A stretch of DNA of 64,000 nt. Origin: Vicinamibacterales bacterium (GTDB lineage: Bacteria > Acidobacteriota > Vicinamibacteria > Vicinamibacterales > 2-12-FULL-66-21). Numbering within the stretch: the stretch's first letter is position 1; every line of letters begins with the position of its first letter. The translations under genes were made by a program, and so were the position numbers. Below the pieces are notes generated by a model. It had not been told where the DNA came from and searched no databases. It saw nothing but the letters and a program-made list of their open reading frames with translations. The stretch spans positions 62,001-126,000 of the forward strand of contig DASSPH010000032.1 in the NCBI GenBank assembly GCA_035699745.1. The letters run 5' to 3'. Positions 57,701-64,000 of the stretch are shown here, piece by piece.

Positions 57701-60700
57701 AGGTCTACGACACCGTCATCTACGACGAGGTGCGCGGCGGCGCGCGCGGCGGCGACGAGGACCCGACGTTCAACATCGCGGGATGGAACAGCACCTACAC
57801 GGGGCAGCCGATTCCCGCGGAGGCGATGCGCGAGCAGGTCGAACAGACGGTGGCGCGGATCGCGGCGCGGCGGCCGCGCCGCATCCTCGAAATCGGCTGC
57901 GGCACCGGCCTGCTGCTGTTCCGCCTCGTGCGGGACTGCGAGCGCTACTGCGCCACGGACTTCTCCGCGGTCGCGCTCGATTACGTCGCGGCGCGGCTGC
58001 CCGAGGACGTGCGCGGACGCGTCGATCTGCGCCAGCGGATGGCCGACGACTTCAGCGGCCTCGAGCCGGGATCGTTCGACGCCGTCATCCTGAATTCCGT
58101 CGTCCAGTACTTCCCCGGCTGGGATTACCTGCTCCGCGTCGTCGAAGGGGCGGTGCGCGTGCTGGCGCCGGGCGGCGCGGTGTTCGTGGGAGACGTCCGC
58201 AGCCACGCGCTGATGGAGACGTTCCACACCGCGGTCCAGGTCTTCCAGGCGCCGCCCGACAGCGCCGCCGGGCAGGTGCGCGCGCGGATCGCGCAGCACA
58301 TCGCGCAGGAACAGGAGCTGCTCGTCTCGCCGCGCTTCTTCGCGGCCGCGGCCCGCCGCATTCCCGGCGTCACGCATGCCAGCGTGCAGCCGAAGCGCGG
58401 CCGCCACGTCCACGAGCTCACGGAATTCCGCTACGACGCGACGCTGGAAGTCGGCGGACGTCCGGCCGCGCCGCCATCGGTCTCGCCGCTGGACTGGGAC
58501 GCCGGCGGGCTGACGATCCAGCGGCTGCGCGAGATGCTTGGCGGATCGCGCGATGCGATCCTCCTGCGGAACGTCCCCAACGCGCGCGTCGCGGCGCACG
58601 TCGAGACCGTTCGACGGCTCGCCGCGGCGGACGATGCGGCGTCGATCGAGACCGTGCGCGCGGGAAACACCGCCGGCGGGGTCGATCCCGAAGATCTCTG
58701 GGCGCTCGGGCCGGAACTCGGCTGCGAGGTCGAATTGAGCTGGCTGGCAGGCCGGTCGGACGGCACGTTCGACGCGTTCATCCGGCCGCGCGGCGCCGCC
58801 GCGGAGGCGCCCGTCGGATTCGAGGCGGACGCGGAGCGCGAGGAGGCGTCGTTCGGCGCGTTCGCGAACGAACCGGTTGCCGGGACGTTGGCCCGCGGCG
58901 TCGTGCCGCAGTTGCGGCAGCACCTGGCGGAAACGCTGCCGGAATACATGATGCCCTCCGCGTTCGTGCAGCTCGACGCGCTGCCGCTCACCCCGAACGG
59001 CAAGATCGACGCCCGGCGCCTGCCGCGGCCCGAGACGCTGCGCACGCTCGGCCAGAGCGTGGCGGTGCCGCCGCGCAGCCCGGTCGAGGAGGCGCTCGCA
59101 GACATCTGGTGCGACGTGCTGCGCATCGAGCGTCCCAGCGTCCACGACAACTTCTTCGAGGCCGGCGGCCACTCGCTGCTCGCGACGCAGGTCGTCTCGC
59201 GGGTGCGATCGATGTTCGGCATCGACCTGCCGCTGCGCGCGCTCTTCGAAGCGCCGACCATCGCCGGGCTGGCGCGCATGGTCGAAGCGGTTCGGCACGC
59301 CGGCGGCGCCGCGGCGGCGCCGATCGTGCCTCGGCCTCGCGGCGCGCGGGCGCCGTTGTCGTTCGCGCAGCAGCGGCTGTGGTTCCTCGAGCAGCTCGGA
59401 TCGGGGTCGGCGTATCACACGCCGGTTGCCCTCCGGCTCCAGGGGCCGCTCGATCGCGGCGCGCTCGAGCGCGCGGTCAACGAGATCATCCGCCGCCACG
59501 ACACGCTGCGGACGACGTTCCATCAATCGGGCGGCGAGCCATACCAGCTGGTGCAGCCGGCGCTGTCGATCCCGCTCCCGCTGGACGATGTCAGCGGCCT
59601 GTCGGCGGACGCGCGCGAGTCGCTGCTGATGGACGAGATGAACCGGCCGTTCGATCTGACCGCCGGTCCGCTGGTCCGCGCGCGGCTGTTCCAGGCCGCG
59701 CCCGACGATCATCTCTTCGCGCTGACGTTCCATCACATCGTCGCCGACGGGTGGTCGCTGGGCGTGCTCGCCCGCGAGCTGACCGCGCTCTACGGCAGCT
59801 TCGTCAGCGGCGAGACGCCGTCGCTGCCGCCGCTGCAGATTCAGTACGCCGATTTCGCCGCCTGGCAGCGCGAAACGCTGCAGGGCGACACGCTCGAAGG
59901 CCATCTCGCCTACTGGCGCGAGCAGCTGGCCGGCCTGACGCCGCTGCAGATGCCGACCGATCGTCCGCGGCCGCCGCTGCCGAGCTACAAGGGCGCGGTG
60001 CACATCGAGCGTCTGCCGGCCGGACTGGCGGCGGCGGTGCAGCGCATGTGCCGCGAGCGCGGCGTGACGCCGTTCATGGTGTTCCTCGCCGGCTTCCAGC
60101 TCCTGCTCGCGCGCTACTCGGGCCAGGAGGACGTCGCGGTCGGATCGCCGATCGCCAACCGGAACCGCGAGGAGATCGAGGATCTCCTCGGCTTCTTCGT
60201 GAACACTCTCGTGCTGCGCACCGATCTGTCGGGGAACCCCACCTTCGAGCAGCTGGTGGATCGCGTCCGGCACGCCGCGCTCGACGCCTACGCGCATCAG
60301 GACCTGCCGTTCGAGAAGCTGGTCGACGAGCTGCAGCCGGATCGCGATCTGACGCGCAACCCGCTGTTCCAGGTCAGCTTCGCCGTGCAGAACCTGCCGC
60401 TCGGCGATCTGCGCCTCGGGCCGCTCGCGATCAGCCCGGTCCGCGCGCGCCGCACGGTGTCGCGCTTCGATCTCGAGCTGCACATCTGGGAGAGCGGCGG
60501 CGCCTTCGACGCGGTGTACATCTACAGCTCGGACCTGTTCGACGCCGGCACGATCGAGCGGATCGCGTCGCACTTCGCGCGGCTGATGGAATCGGCCGCG
60601 GCTGCGCCGGCGGCGCCGGTCGCGGATCTGCGGATGCTGTCCGCCGAGGACGAGCAGCGCATCGTGACGGAGTGGAACGACACCGCGCGCCGCTACGACG

Positions 60701-62544
60701 CGCCGGCGCTGCTGCACGAGCTGATCGAGGCGCAGATCGATCGGACGCCGGACGCCGTCGCCGTCATGTATGGCGGCGAGCGGCTGACCTTCGCCGATCT
60801 CGATCGCCGCGCCAACCAGCTGGCGCGCCGTCTCCGCGCGCTCGGGGCGGGGCCGGAGTCGCTGGTCGGCGTGTGCATGGAACGCTCGCTCGACCTCGTC
60901 GTCGCGCTGGTCGGCGTGCTGAAGGCGGGCGCCGCGTACGTGCCGCTGGATCCGGGCTATCCGGCGGAGCGGCTCGCGTTCATGACGGCCGACGCGCGTC
61001 CGTCGGTGATCGTCACCCACGAGCAGGTCCGCGATCGGGTGCCGCTGGTGGGCGCGCCGCTGTTGTCGACGGACGGCGACGCCGCCCGGATCGCCGCGGA
61101 GTCGGCCGACCGGCTCCGCGTTGCGGTGACGCCGGGCAATCTGGCCTACATGATTTACACCTCGGGCTCGACCGGCACGCCCAAAGGGGCGATGAACGCG
61201 CATCGCGGGATCTGCAACCGCCTGTTGTGGATGCAGGAGCAGTACGGGCTGACGCCGGCCGATCGCGTGCTGCAGAAGACCCCGTTCAGCTTCGACGTCT
61301 CGGTCTGGGAGTTCTTCTGGCCGCTGATGACCGGCGCGCCGCTGGTCGTCGCGCGGCCGGGCGGCCACCAGGATCCCGCCTACCTCGCGGAGATCATCCG
61401 GTCCGCCGGCGTGACGACGCTGCACTTCGTGCCGTCGATGCTGCGCGCGTTTCTCGACGAGCCGTCGGCCGCGCGGTGCAGCGGCGTGCGCCGCGTGATC
61501 TGCAGCGGCGAAGCGCTGCCCTTCGATCTGCAGCAGCGGTTCTTCGCCACGCTGAACGCCGAGCTGCACAATCTCTACGGGCCGACCGAAGCGGCCGTCG
61601 ACGTGACCTACTGGGCGTGCGTGCGCGACGACGCGCGCTCGATCGTGCCGATCGGACGTCCGGTCGCCAACACGCAGACCTACGTCGTCGACCGCAATCT
61701 CCGCCCGGTGCCTCCGGGCGTGCTCGGCGAGCTGTATCTCGGCGGCGTGCAGGTGGGCCGCGGCTACTGGAACCGTCCGGCGCTGACGGCCGAGCGCTTC
61801 GTCCCGGATCCGTTCTCGACCGTCCCGGGTGCGCGGCTGTATCGCACCGGCGACCTGGCCCGCTATCTCGACGACGGATCGGTGCACTACGCCGGGCGCA
61901 CGGATCACCAGGTGAAGGTGCGCGGGTTCCGCATCGAGCTCGGCGAGATCGAGGCCGTGCTCACCAGCCATCCGGCGATCGCGGAGGCGGCCGTCATTGC
62001 GCGCGAGCGGACGGCCGGGGATACGCGGCTGGTCGCCTACATCGCCGAATGCGGCGGCGAGCCGGTGCCGGTGCGCGAGCTGCGTGCCTACCTCGGCGAA
62101 CGGCTGCCGGATTACATGGTGCCGTCGCTGTTCGTGCGGCTGGCGGCGCTGCCGTTGAGTCCCAGCGGCAAGCTGGATCGGCGGGCGCTGCCCGATGAGG
62201 AGCCGCCGGCCGAGACGCGCGCGGCGATCGTCCCGCCGCGCACCGGCGTGGAGAGTGTGGTCGCCGGCATCTGGGCGGACGTGCTCGGGCGCGACGGGTT
62301 CGGCGTCGAAGATGACTTCTTCGAGCTGGGCGGGCACTCGCTGCTGGCGACCCAGGTCGTGTCGCGGCTGCGCGACACCTTTGCCATCGAGCTGCCGCTC
62401 CGCCGCATGTTCGAGGCGCGCACCGTCGAGCAGATCGCCGCGCTGGTCGAGGATCTCGTGGCCGAGCAGATCGACGCGATGAGCGAAGAGGACGCGGCCC
62501 GTCTCGTCGGCGGCGCCGCGGCGAACGCCCAGGAGTCGAAATAG
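54706..62544 (+). CDS. Bimodular NRPS: TubC docking-C-A(Val-like)-nMT-PCP / C-A(Ser-like)-PCP
   Basis: A protein of 2612 residues; GTG overlaps the previous stop (GTGA). Residues 1-60 look like a TubC-type docking domain (LLARLRASGIHVAVDGDRLR). Module 1: C (HHIISDGWS, His 204-205), A (TSGSTGVPKG at about 681), an N-methyltransferase inserted between A8 and A10 (ILEIGCGTGLLL at about 1060; VVQYFPGW), NGKID, PCP (Ser 1490). Module 2: C (HHIVADGWS, His 1676-1677), A (YTSGSTGTPKG), PCP (Ser 2545). Hand-read pocket codes are D-A-L-W-L-G-G-T-F-K, close to known valine codes, and D-V-W-H-I-S-L-V-D-K, close to known serine codes. Expected additions are N-methyl-valine (or Ile) then serine. No epimerase is seen. 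The C-terminus (MSEEDAARLVGG) resembles the PKS tails. Alternative: the start read from 54226 would overlap A-PCP widely and is rejected. Confidence 0.95.
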   Translation: MSAIDLLARLRASGIHVAVDGDRLRVRGSEAALTAELRAELTRLKPDILALLRGGTTEGDAAIPRAPRSGRYPLSFAQQRLWLLHQLDPASPAYNIAAAIRLRGALSVPALEQSINEVVRRHDVLRTAFVADGGEPAQVVRPALTIPLRQIDFQHVEPAQQEAAVRRFARDEAEKPFALAEPPLIRTMLLRLAPDDHVLLFTGHHIISDGWSAALFTREIGASYEAIVSGRTPELPALPIQYGDFAVWQRERLSGARLDEQLGYWRRQLAGLEPLQLTTDRPRTDAPWFRGGRERLQLSPAIGEGLRELGRRHGATPFMILLAAWNVLLHRYTGQHDLVVGSAIANRTRAEIEPLIGFFVNALVTRTDVSGDPTFVELLGRVRDVALGAFAHQDVPFEKVVEDLQPERRLAENPLFQVIFAVQNAPATEAALTNLHVEPFELDVTTTRFDLEVYVRERAGTWAVELLFREDLFEAATVRRMLRHYEGILESVVARADRAISAIPMASSDDRRLVIDEWNATSAPYPSDRTVHEVFADRARTTPDAVAVSFGGAPLTYGELDRRANQLARRLRGLGVGPNVLVGLAAERSLDMVVGLLAILKAGGAYVPLESTYPRERLALMLNDIAAPVLLTQAHLIERLPLDAAPATRVLRLDADWAEIAAESDAAIASTSTTDDLAYVTYTSGSTGVPKGVEVRHRGVLRLLFGVDYIRFGADQTFLQLAPVAFDASTLEIWGALLHGGRCALYPGAVPTTAELGQVLAGEGVTTLWLTASLFNAIVDESPEILRPVRQLLTGGEALSVDHVRRALAALPGTTIVNGYGPTESTTFTCCYPIPRDLPADAPSVSIGRPIANTRVYVLDAALNPQPPGVPGELYIGGDGLARGYLRRPELTAERFIPDPFRQGGRLYKTGDVVRWLPDGRLAFIGRLDGQVKIRGFRIELGEIESTLRRHPAVRNAAVVAREDEPGDRRLVAYVVTQPVERAANSSALEADRVAQWQKVYDTVIYDEVRGGARGGDEDPTFNIAGWNSTYTGQPIPAEAMREQVEQTVARIAARRPRRILEIGCGTGLLLFRLVRDCERYCATDFSAVALDYVAARLPEDVRGRVDLRQRMADDFSGLEPGSFDAVILNSVVQYFPGWDYLLRVVEGAVRVLAPGGAVFVGDVRSHALMETFHTAVQVFQAPPDSAAGQVRARIAQHIAQEQELLVSPRFFAAAARRIPGVTHASVQPKRGRHVHELTEFRYDATLEVGGRPAAPPSVSPLDWDAGGLTIQRLREMLGGSRDAILLRNVPNARVAAHVETVRRLAAADDAASIETVRAGNTAGGVDPEDLWALGPELGCEVELSWLAGRSDGTFDAFIRPRGAAAEAPVGFEADAEREEASFGAFANEPVAGTLARGVVPQLRQHLAETLPEYMMPSAFVQLDALPLTPNGKIDARRLPRPETLRTLGQSVAVPPRSPVEEALADIWCDVLRIERPSVHDNFFEAGGHSLLATQVVSRVRSMFGIDLPLRALFEAPTIAGLARMVEAVRHAGGAAAAPIVPRPRGARAPLSFAQQRLWFLEQLGSGSAYHTPVALRLQGPLDRGALERAVNEIIRRHDTLRTTFHQSGGEPYQLVQPALSIPLPLDDVSGLSADARESLLMDEMNRPFDLTAGPLVRARLFQAAPDDHLFALTFHHIVADGWSLGVLARELTALYGSFVSGETPSLPPLQIQYADFAAWQRETLQGDTLEGHLAYWREQLAGLTPLQMPTDRPRPPLPSYKGAVHIERLPAGLAAAVQRMCRERGVTPFMVFLAGFQLLLARYSGQEDVAVGSPIANRNREEIEDLLGFFVNTLVLRTDLSGNPTFEQLVDRVRHAALDAYAHQDLPFEKLVDELQPDRDLTRNPLFQVSFAVQNLPLGDLRLGPLAISPVRARRTVSRFDLELHIWESGGAFDAVYIYSSDLFDAGTIERIASHFARLMESAAAAPAAPVADLRMLSAEDEQRIVTEWNDTARRYDAPALLHELIEAQIDRTPDAVAVMYGGERLTFADLDRRANQLARRLRALGAGPESLVGVCMERSLDLVVALVGVLKAGAAYVPLDPGYPAERLAFMTADARPSVIVTHEQVRDRVPLVGAPLLSTDGDAARIAAESADRLRVAVTPGNLAYMIYTSGSTGTPKGAMNAHRGICNRLLWMQEQYGLTPADRVLQKTPFSFDVSVWEFFWPLMTGAPLVVARPGGHQDPAYLAEIIRSAGVTTLHFVPSMLRAFLDEPSAARCSGVRRVICSGEALPFDLQQRFFATLNAELHNLYGPTEAAVDVTYWACVRDDARSIVPIGRPVANTQTYVVDRNLRPVPPGVLGELYLGGVQVGRGYWNRPALTAERFVPDPFSTVPGARLYRTGDLARYLDDGSVHYAGRTDHQVKVRGFRIELGEIEAVLTSHPAIAEAAVIARERTAGDTRLVAYIAECGGEPVPVRELRAYLGERLPDYMVPSLFVRLAALPLSPSGKLDRRALPDEEPPAETRAAIVPPRTGVESVVAGIWADVLGRDGFGVEDDFFELGGHSLLATQVVSRLRDTFAIELPLRRMFEARTVEQIAALVEDLVAEQIDAMSEEDAARLVGGAAANAQESK

Positions 62545-64000
62545 ATGTCGGACGGTACTGCCCGCGTGGGTGCGCGCGCGCCCCTGTCGGATGCGAAGCG
62601 GGCGCTGCTCGAGCAGCGGCTGCGCGGCGGCGCCGCGGCGCGCCCGGCGGCGATTCCGCGCCGCAGCGGCGCGGGCCCGGCTGCGCTCTCGTTCGCGCAG
62701 CAGCGGCTGTGGATTCTCGACCAGCTGAAACCGGGCAGCGCCGCCTACAACATGCCGCTGGCCCTGCGGTTCCGAGGGACGCTGAACGCCGGTGCGCTGG
62801 AGCGGACGCTGAACGAGATCGTGCGCCGCCACGACGTGCTCCGGACGACCTTTCCGGTCGAGGCCGGACAGCCGTCGCAGGTGGCCGCGCCGTCGCTGGC
62901 GCTGTCACTCGATCCGCTCGATCTGACGACCTTCGGCGCCGCGGACGCCCGCGAAGCCGAGGCCCATCGCCTCGCACGCGAGGAAGCGCTCCTGCCGTTC
63001 GATCTCGCCGTCGGTCCGCTGGTGCGGGCGCGGCTGCTGCGCCTCGCGCCGGACGACCACGTGCTTCTGCTCACGATCCACCACATCGCCGCCGACGGCT
63101 GGTCGCTCGGCGTGCTGACGCGCGAGTTGAACGCGCTGTATCCGGCGTTCGCCGCCGGCCGGCCGTCGCCGCTGCCGGAGCTGCCGGTGCAGTACGCCGA
63201 TTTCGCGGTGTGGCAGCGGGAGCGCCTGGCCGGCACGGCGCTCGACGCGCAGCTCGCCTACTGGCGGCGGCAGCTCTCCGCCGTCGAGCGGCTGCAGCTT
63301 CCGACCGACCACCCGCGCCCGGCGATACAGAGCTTCCGCGGCGCTTCCGAATGGCTCGACCTCGGCGCGGATCTCAGCGCCTCCGCGGACGCGCTCAGCC
63401 GCGAGCTGCAGGTCACGCCGTTCATGACCCTGTTCGCCGCGTTCAACGCGCTGCTGCACCGCTACACCGGACAGACGGATCTCGTCGTCGGCTCGCCAAT
63501 CGCCAACCGCACCCGCAGCGAGATCGAAGGGCTGATCGGGTTCTTCGTCAACAGCCTGGCGCTGCGGACCGCGGTCAGCGGCGATTGCAGCTTCCGCGAT
63601 CTCGTCGGCCGCGTGGCGGCGGTGGCGCATGACGCGTTCGCGCACCAGGATCTGCCGTTCGAGCGTCTCGTCGAGGATCTCGCGCCGGAACGCGATCTCG
63701 GCGCCAACCCGGTGTTCCAGGTCGTGTTCGCGATGCAGAACGCGCCGGCCGAGGCGCTGGATCTCGCGGGACTCACCCTGGAGCGCTTCGGCGCCGCGGT
63801 GCAGACGACCCGCTTCGATCTCGAGATGCACGTCATCGGGCAGCCCGGCGCGTGGCGGTTGTGGTGCATCTACAACGCCGACCTGTTCGACGCGCCCACG
63901 ATCCGCCGGCTGCTGGGGCATTACCGCAACGTGCTCGCCTCCGCGACGGCCGAGCCCGCGGCGCCGGTGGCGCGCCTGCAGATGCTGGACGAGGCGGAGC
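62545..64000 (+). CDS. NRPS protein, 3'-truncated, begins with a condensation domain
   Basis: ATG directly follows the TAG of the previous gene, and the frame stays open to the window end (485 codons). It opens with a helix (LSDAKRALLEQRLRGG) like the other two C-domain proteins, then LSFAQQRLWILDQL, HHIAADGWSLG (His 179-180, complete), YTGQTDLVVGSPIANR, HQDLPFERLVEDL and NPVFQVVFAMQN. These are all the usual condensation motifs. The window stops near the C-A boundary, so an adenylation domain should follow outside. It should accept the Ser-bearing chain from the previous protein. Confidence 0.93.
   Translation, partial: MSDGTARVGARAPLSDAKRALLEQRLRGGAAARPAAIPRRSGAGPAALSFAQQRLWILDQLKPGSAAYNMPLALRFRGTLNAGALERTLNEIVRRHDVLRTTFPVEAGQPSQVAAPSLALSLDPLDLTTFGAADAREAEAHRLAREEALLPFDLAVGPLVRARLLRLAPDDHVLLLTIHHIAADGWSLGVLTRELNALYPAFAAGRPSPLPELPVQYADFAVWQRERLAGTALDAQLAYWRRQLSAVERLQLPTDHPRPAIQSFRGASEWLDLGADLSASADALSRELQVTPFMTLFAAFNALLHRYTGQTDLVVGSPIANRTRSEIEGLIGFFVNSLALRTAVSGDCSFRDLVGRVAAVAHDAFAHQDLPFERLVEDLAPERDLGANPVFQVVFAMQNAPAEALDLAGLTLERFGAAVQTTRFDLEMHVIGQPGAWRLWCIYNADLFDAPTIRRLLGHYRNVLASATAEPAAPVARLQMLDEAE

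Noticed and set aside
54034-62832. Very long open frame on the minus strand (about 2930 codons) opposite the NRPS
   Set aside because: Same explanation; its sequence is low-complexity R/A/G-rich and the plus strand carries complete NRPS motifs.

Overview
The window is the inside of one very large modular polyketide synthase / non-ribosomal peptide synthetase (PKS-NRPS) gene cluster. Every gene is on the + strand, and both ends are cut inside assembly-line genes. The DNA is very GC-rich, coding is almost continuous, and many starts overlap the preceding stop (ATGA/GTGA). No rRNA, tRNA, transposase, CRISPR array or housekeeping gene is visible, so taxonomy is inference only. The GC content, myxobacterial/cyanobacterial-style docking tails, a CSLREA-like beta-helix protein and candidate sigma-54 promoters would fit Acidobacteriota or Myxococcota.

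Region 1 (1-36106): five PKS genes with cis-acting AT domains. In order: [KS-AT off-window]-DH-ER-KR-ACP / KS-AT-KR-ACP; KS-AT-KR-ACP; KS-AT-cMT-KR-ACP; KS-AT-DH-ER-KR-ACP / KS-AT-cMT-ACP; KS-AT-DH-ER-KR-ACP. Every intact AT carries the HAFH (malonyl-type) motif, so methyl branches should come from the SAM-dependent cMT domains. Every DH is paired with an ER and KR, so the visible modules make saturated, hydroxy or keto units and no alkenes. Region 2 (36120-42000): a discrete methyltransferase, two tandem exported sulfatase-fold proteins whose active-site Cys/Ser position is Gly, and a condensation protein whose carrier domain lacks the phosphopantetheine Ser.

Region 3 (42113-49444): a bimodular PKS, KS-AT-KR-ACP / KS-(degenerate AT)-ACP. 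Region 4 (49627-51162): a secreted beta-helix protein, followed by a strong intrinsic terminator. Region 5 (51405-64000): the NRPS part, made of a stand-alone C, an A-PCP, a large C-A(N-Me-Val-like)-nMT-PCP-C-A(Ser-like)-PCP protein, and a further C-domain protein that runs off the window. No thioesterase or other release domain is seen.

The three real intergenic gaps (42001-42112, 49445-49626, 51163-51404) each contain the dyad AGTC-N12-GAC(T/A). In each, a -24/-12-like element (GG...TTG) follows about 55-85 bases downstream. This suggests that a single activator, possibly a sigma-54 enhancer-binding protein, drives three transcription units of the cluster. No stretch over 300 bases lacks a gene.
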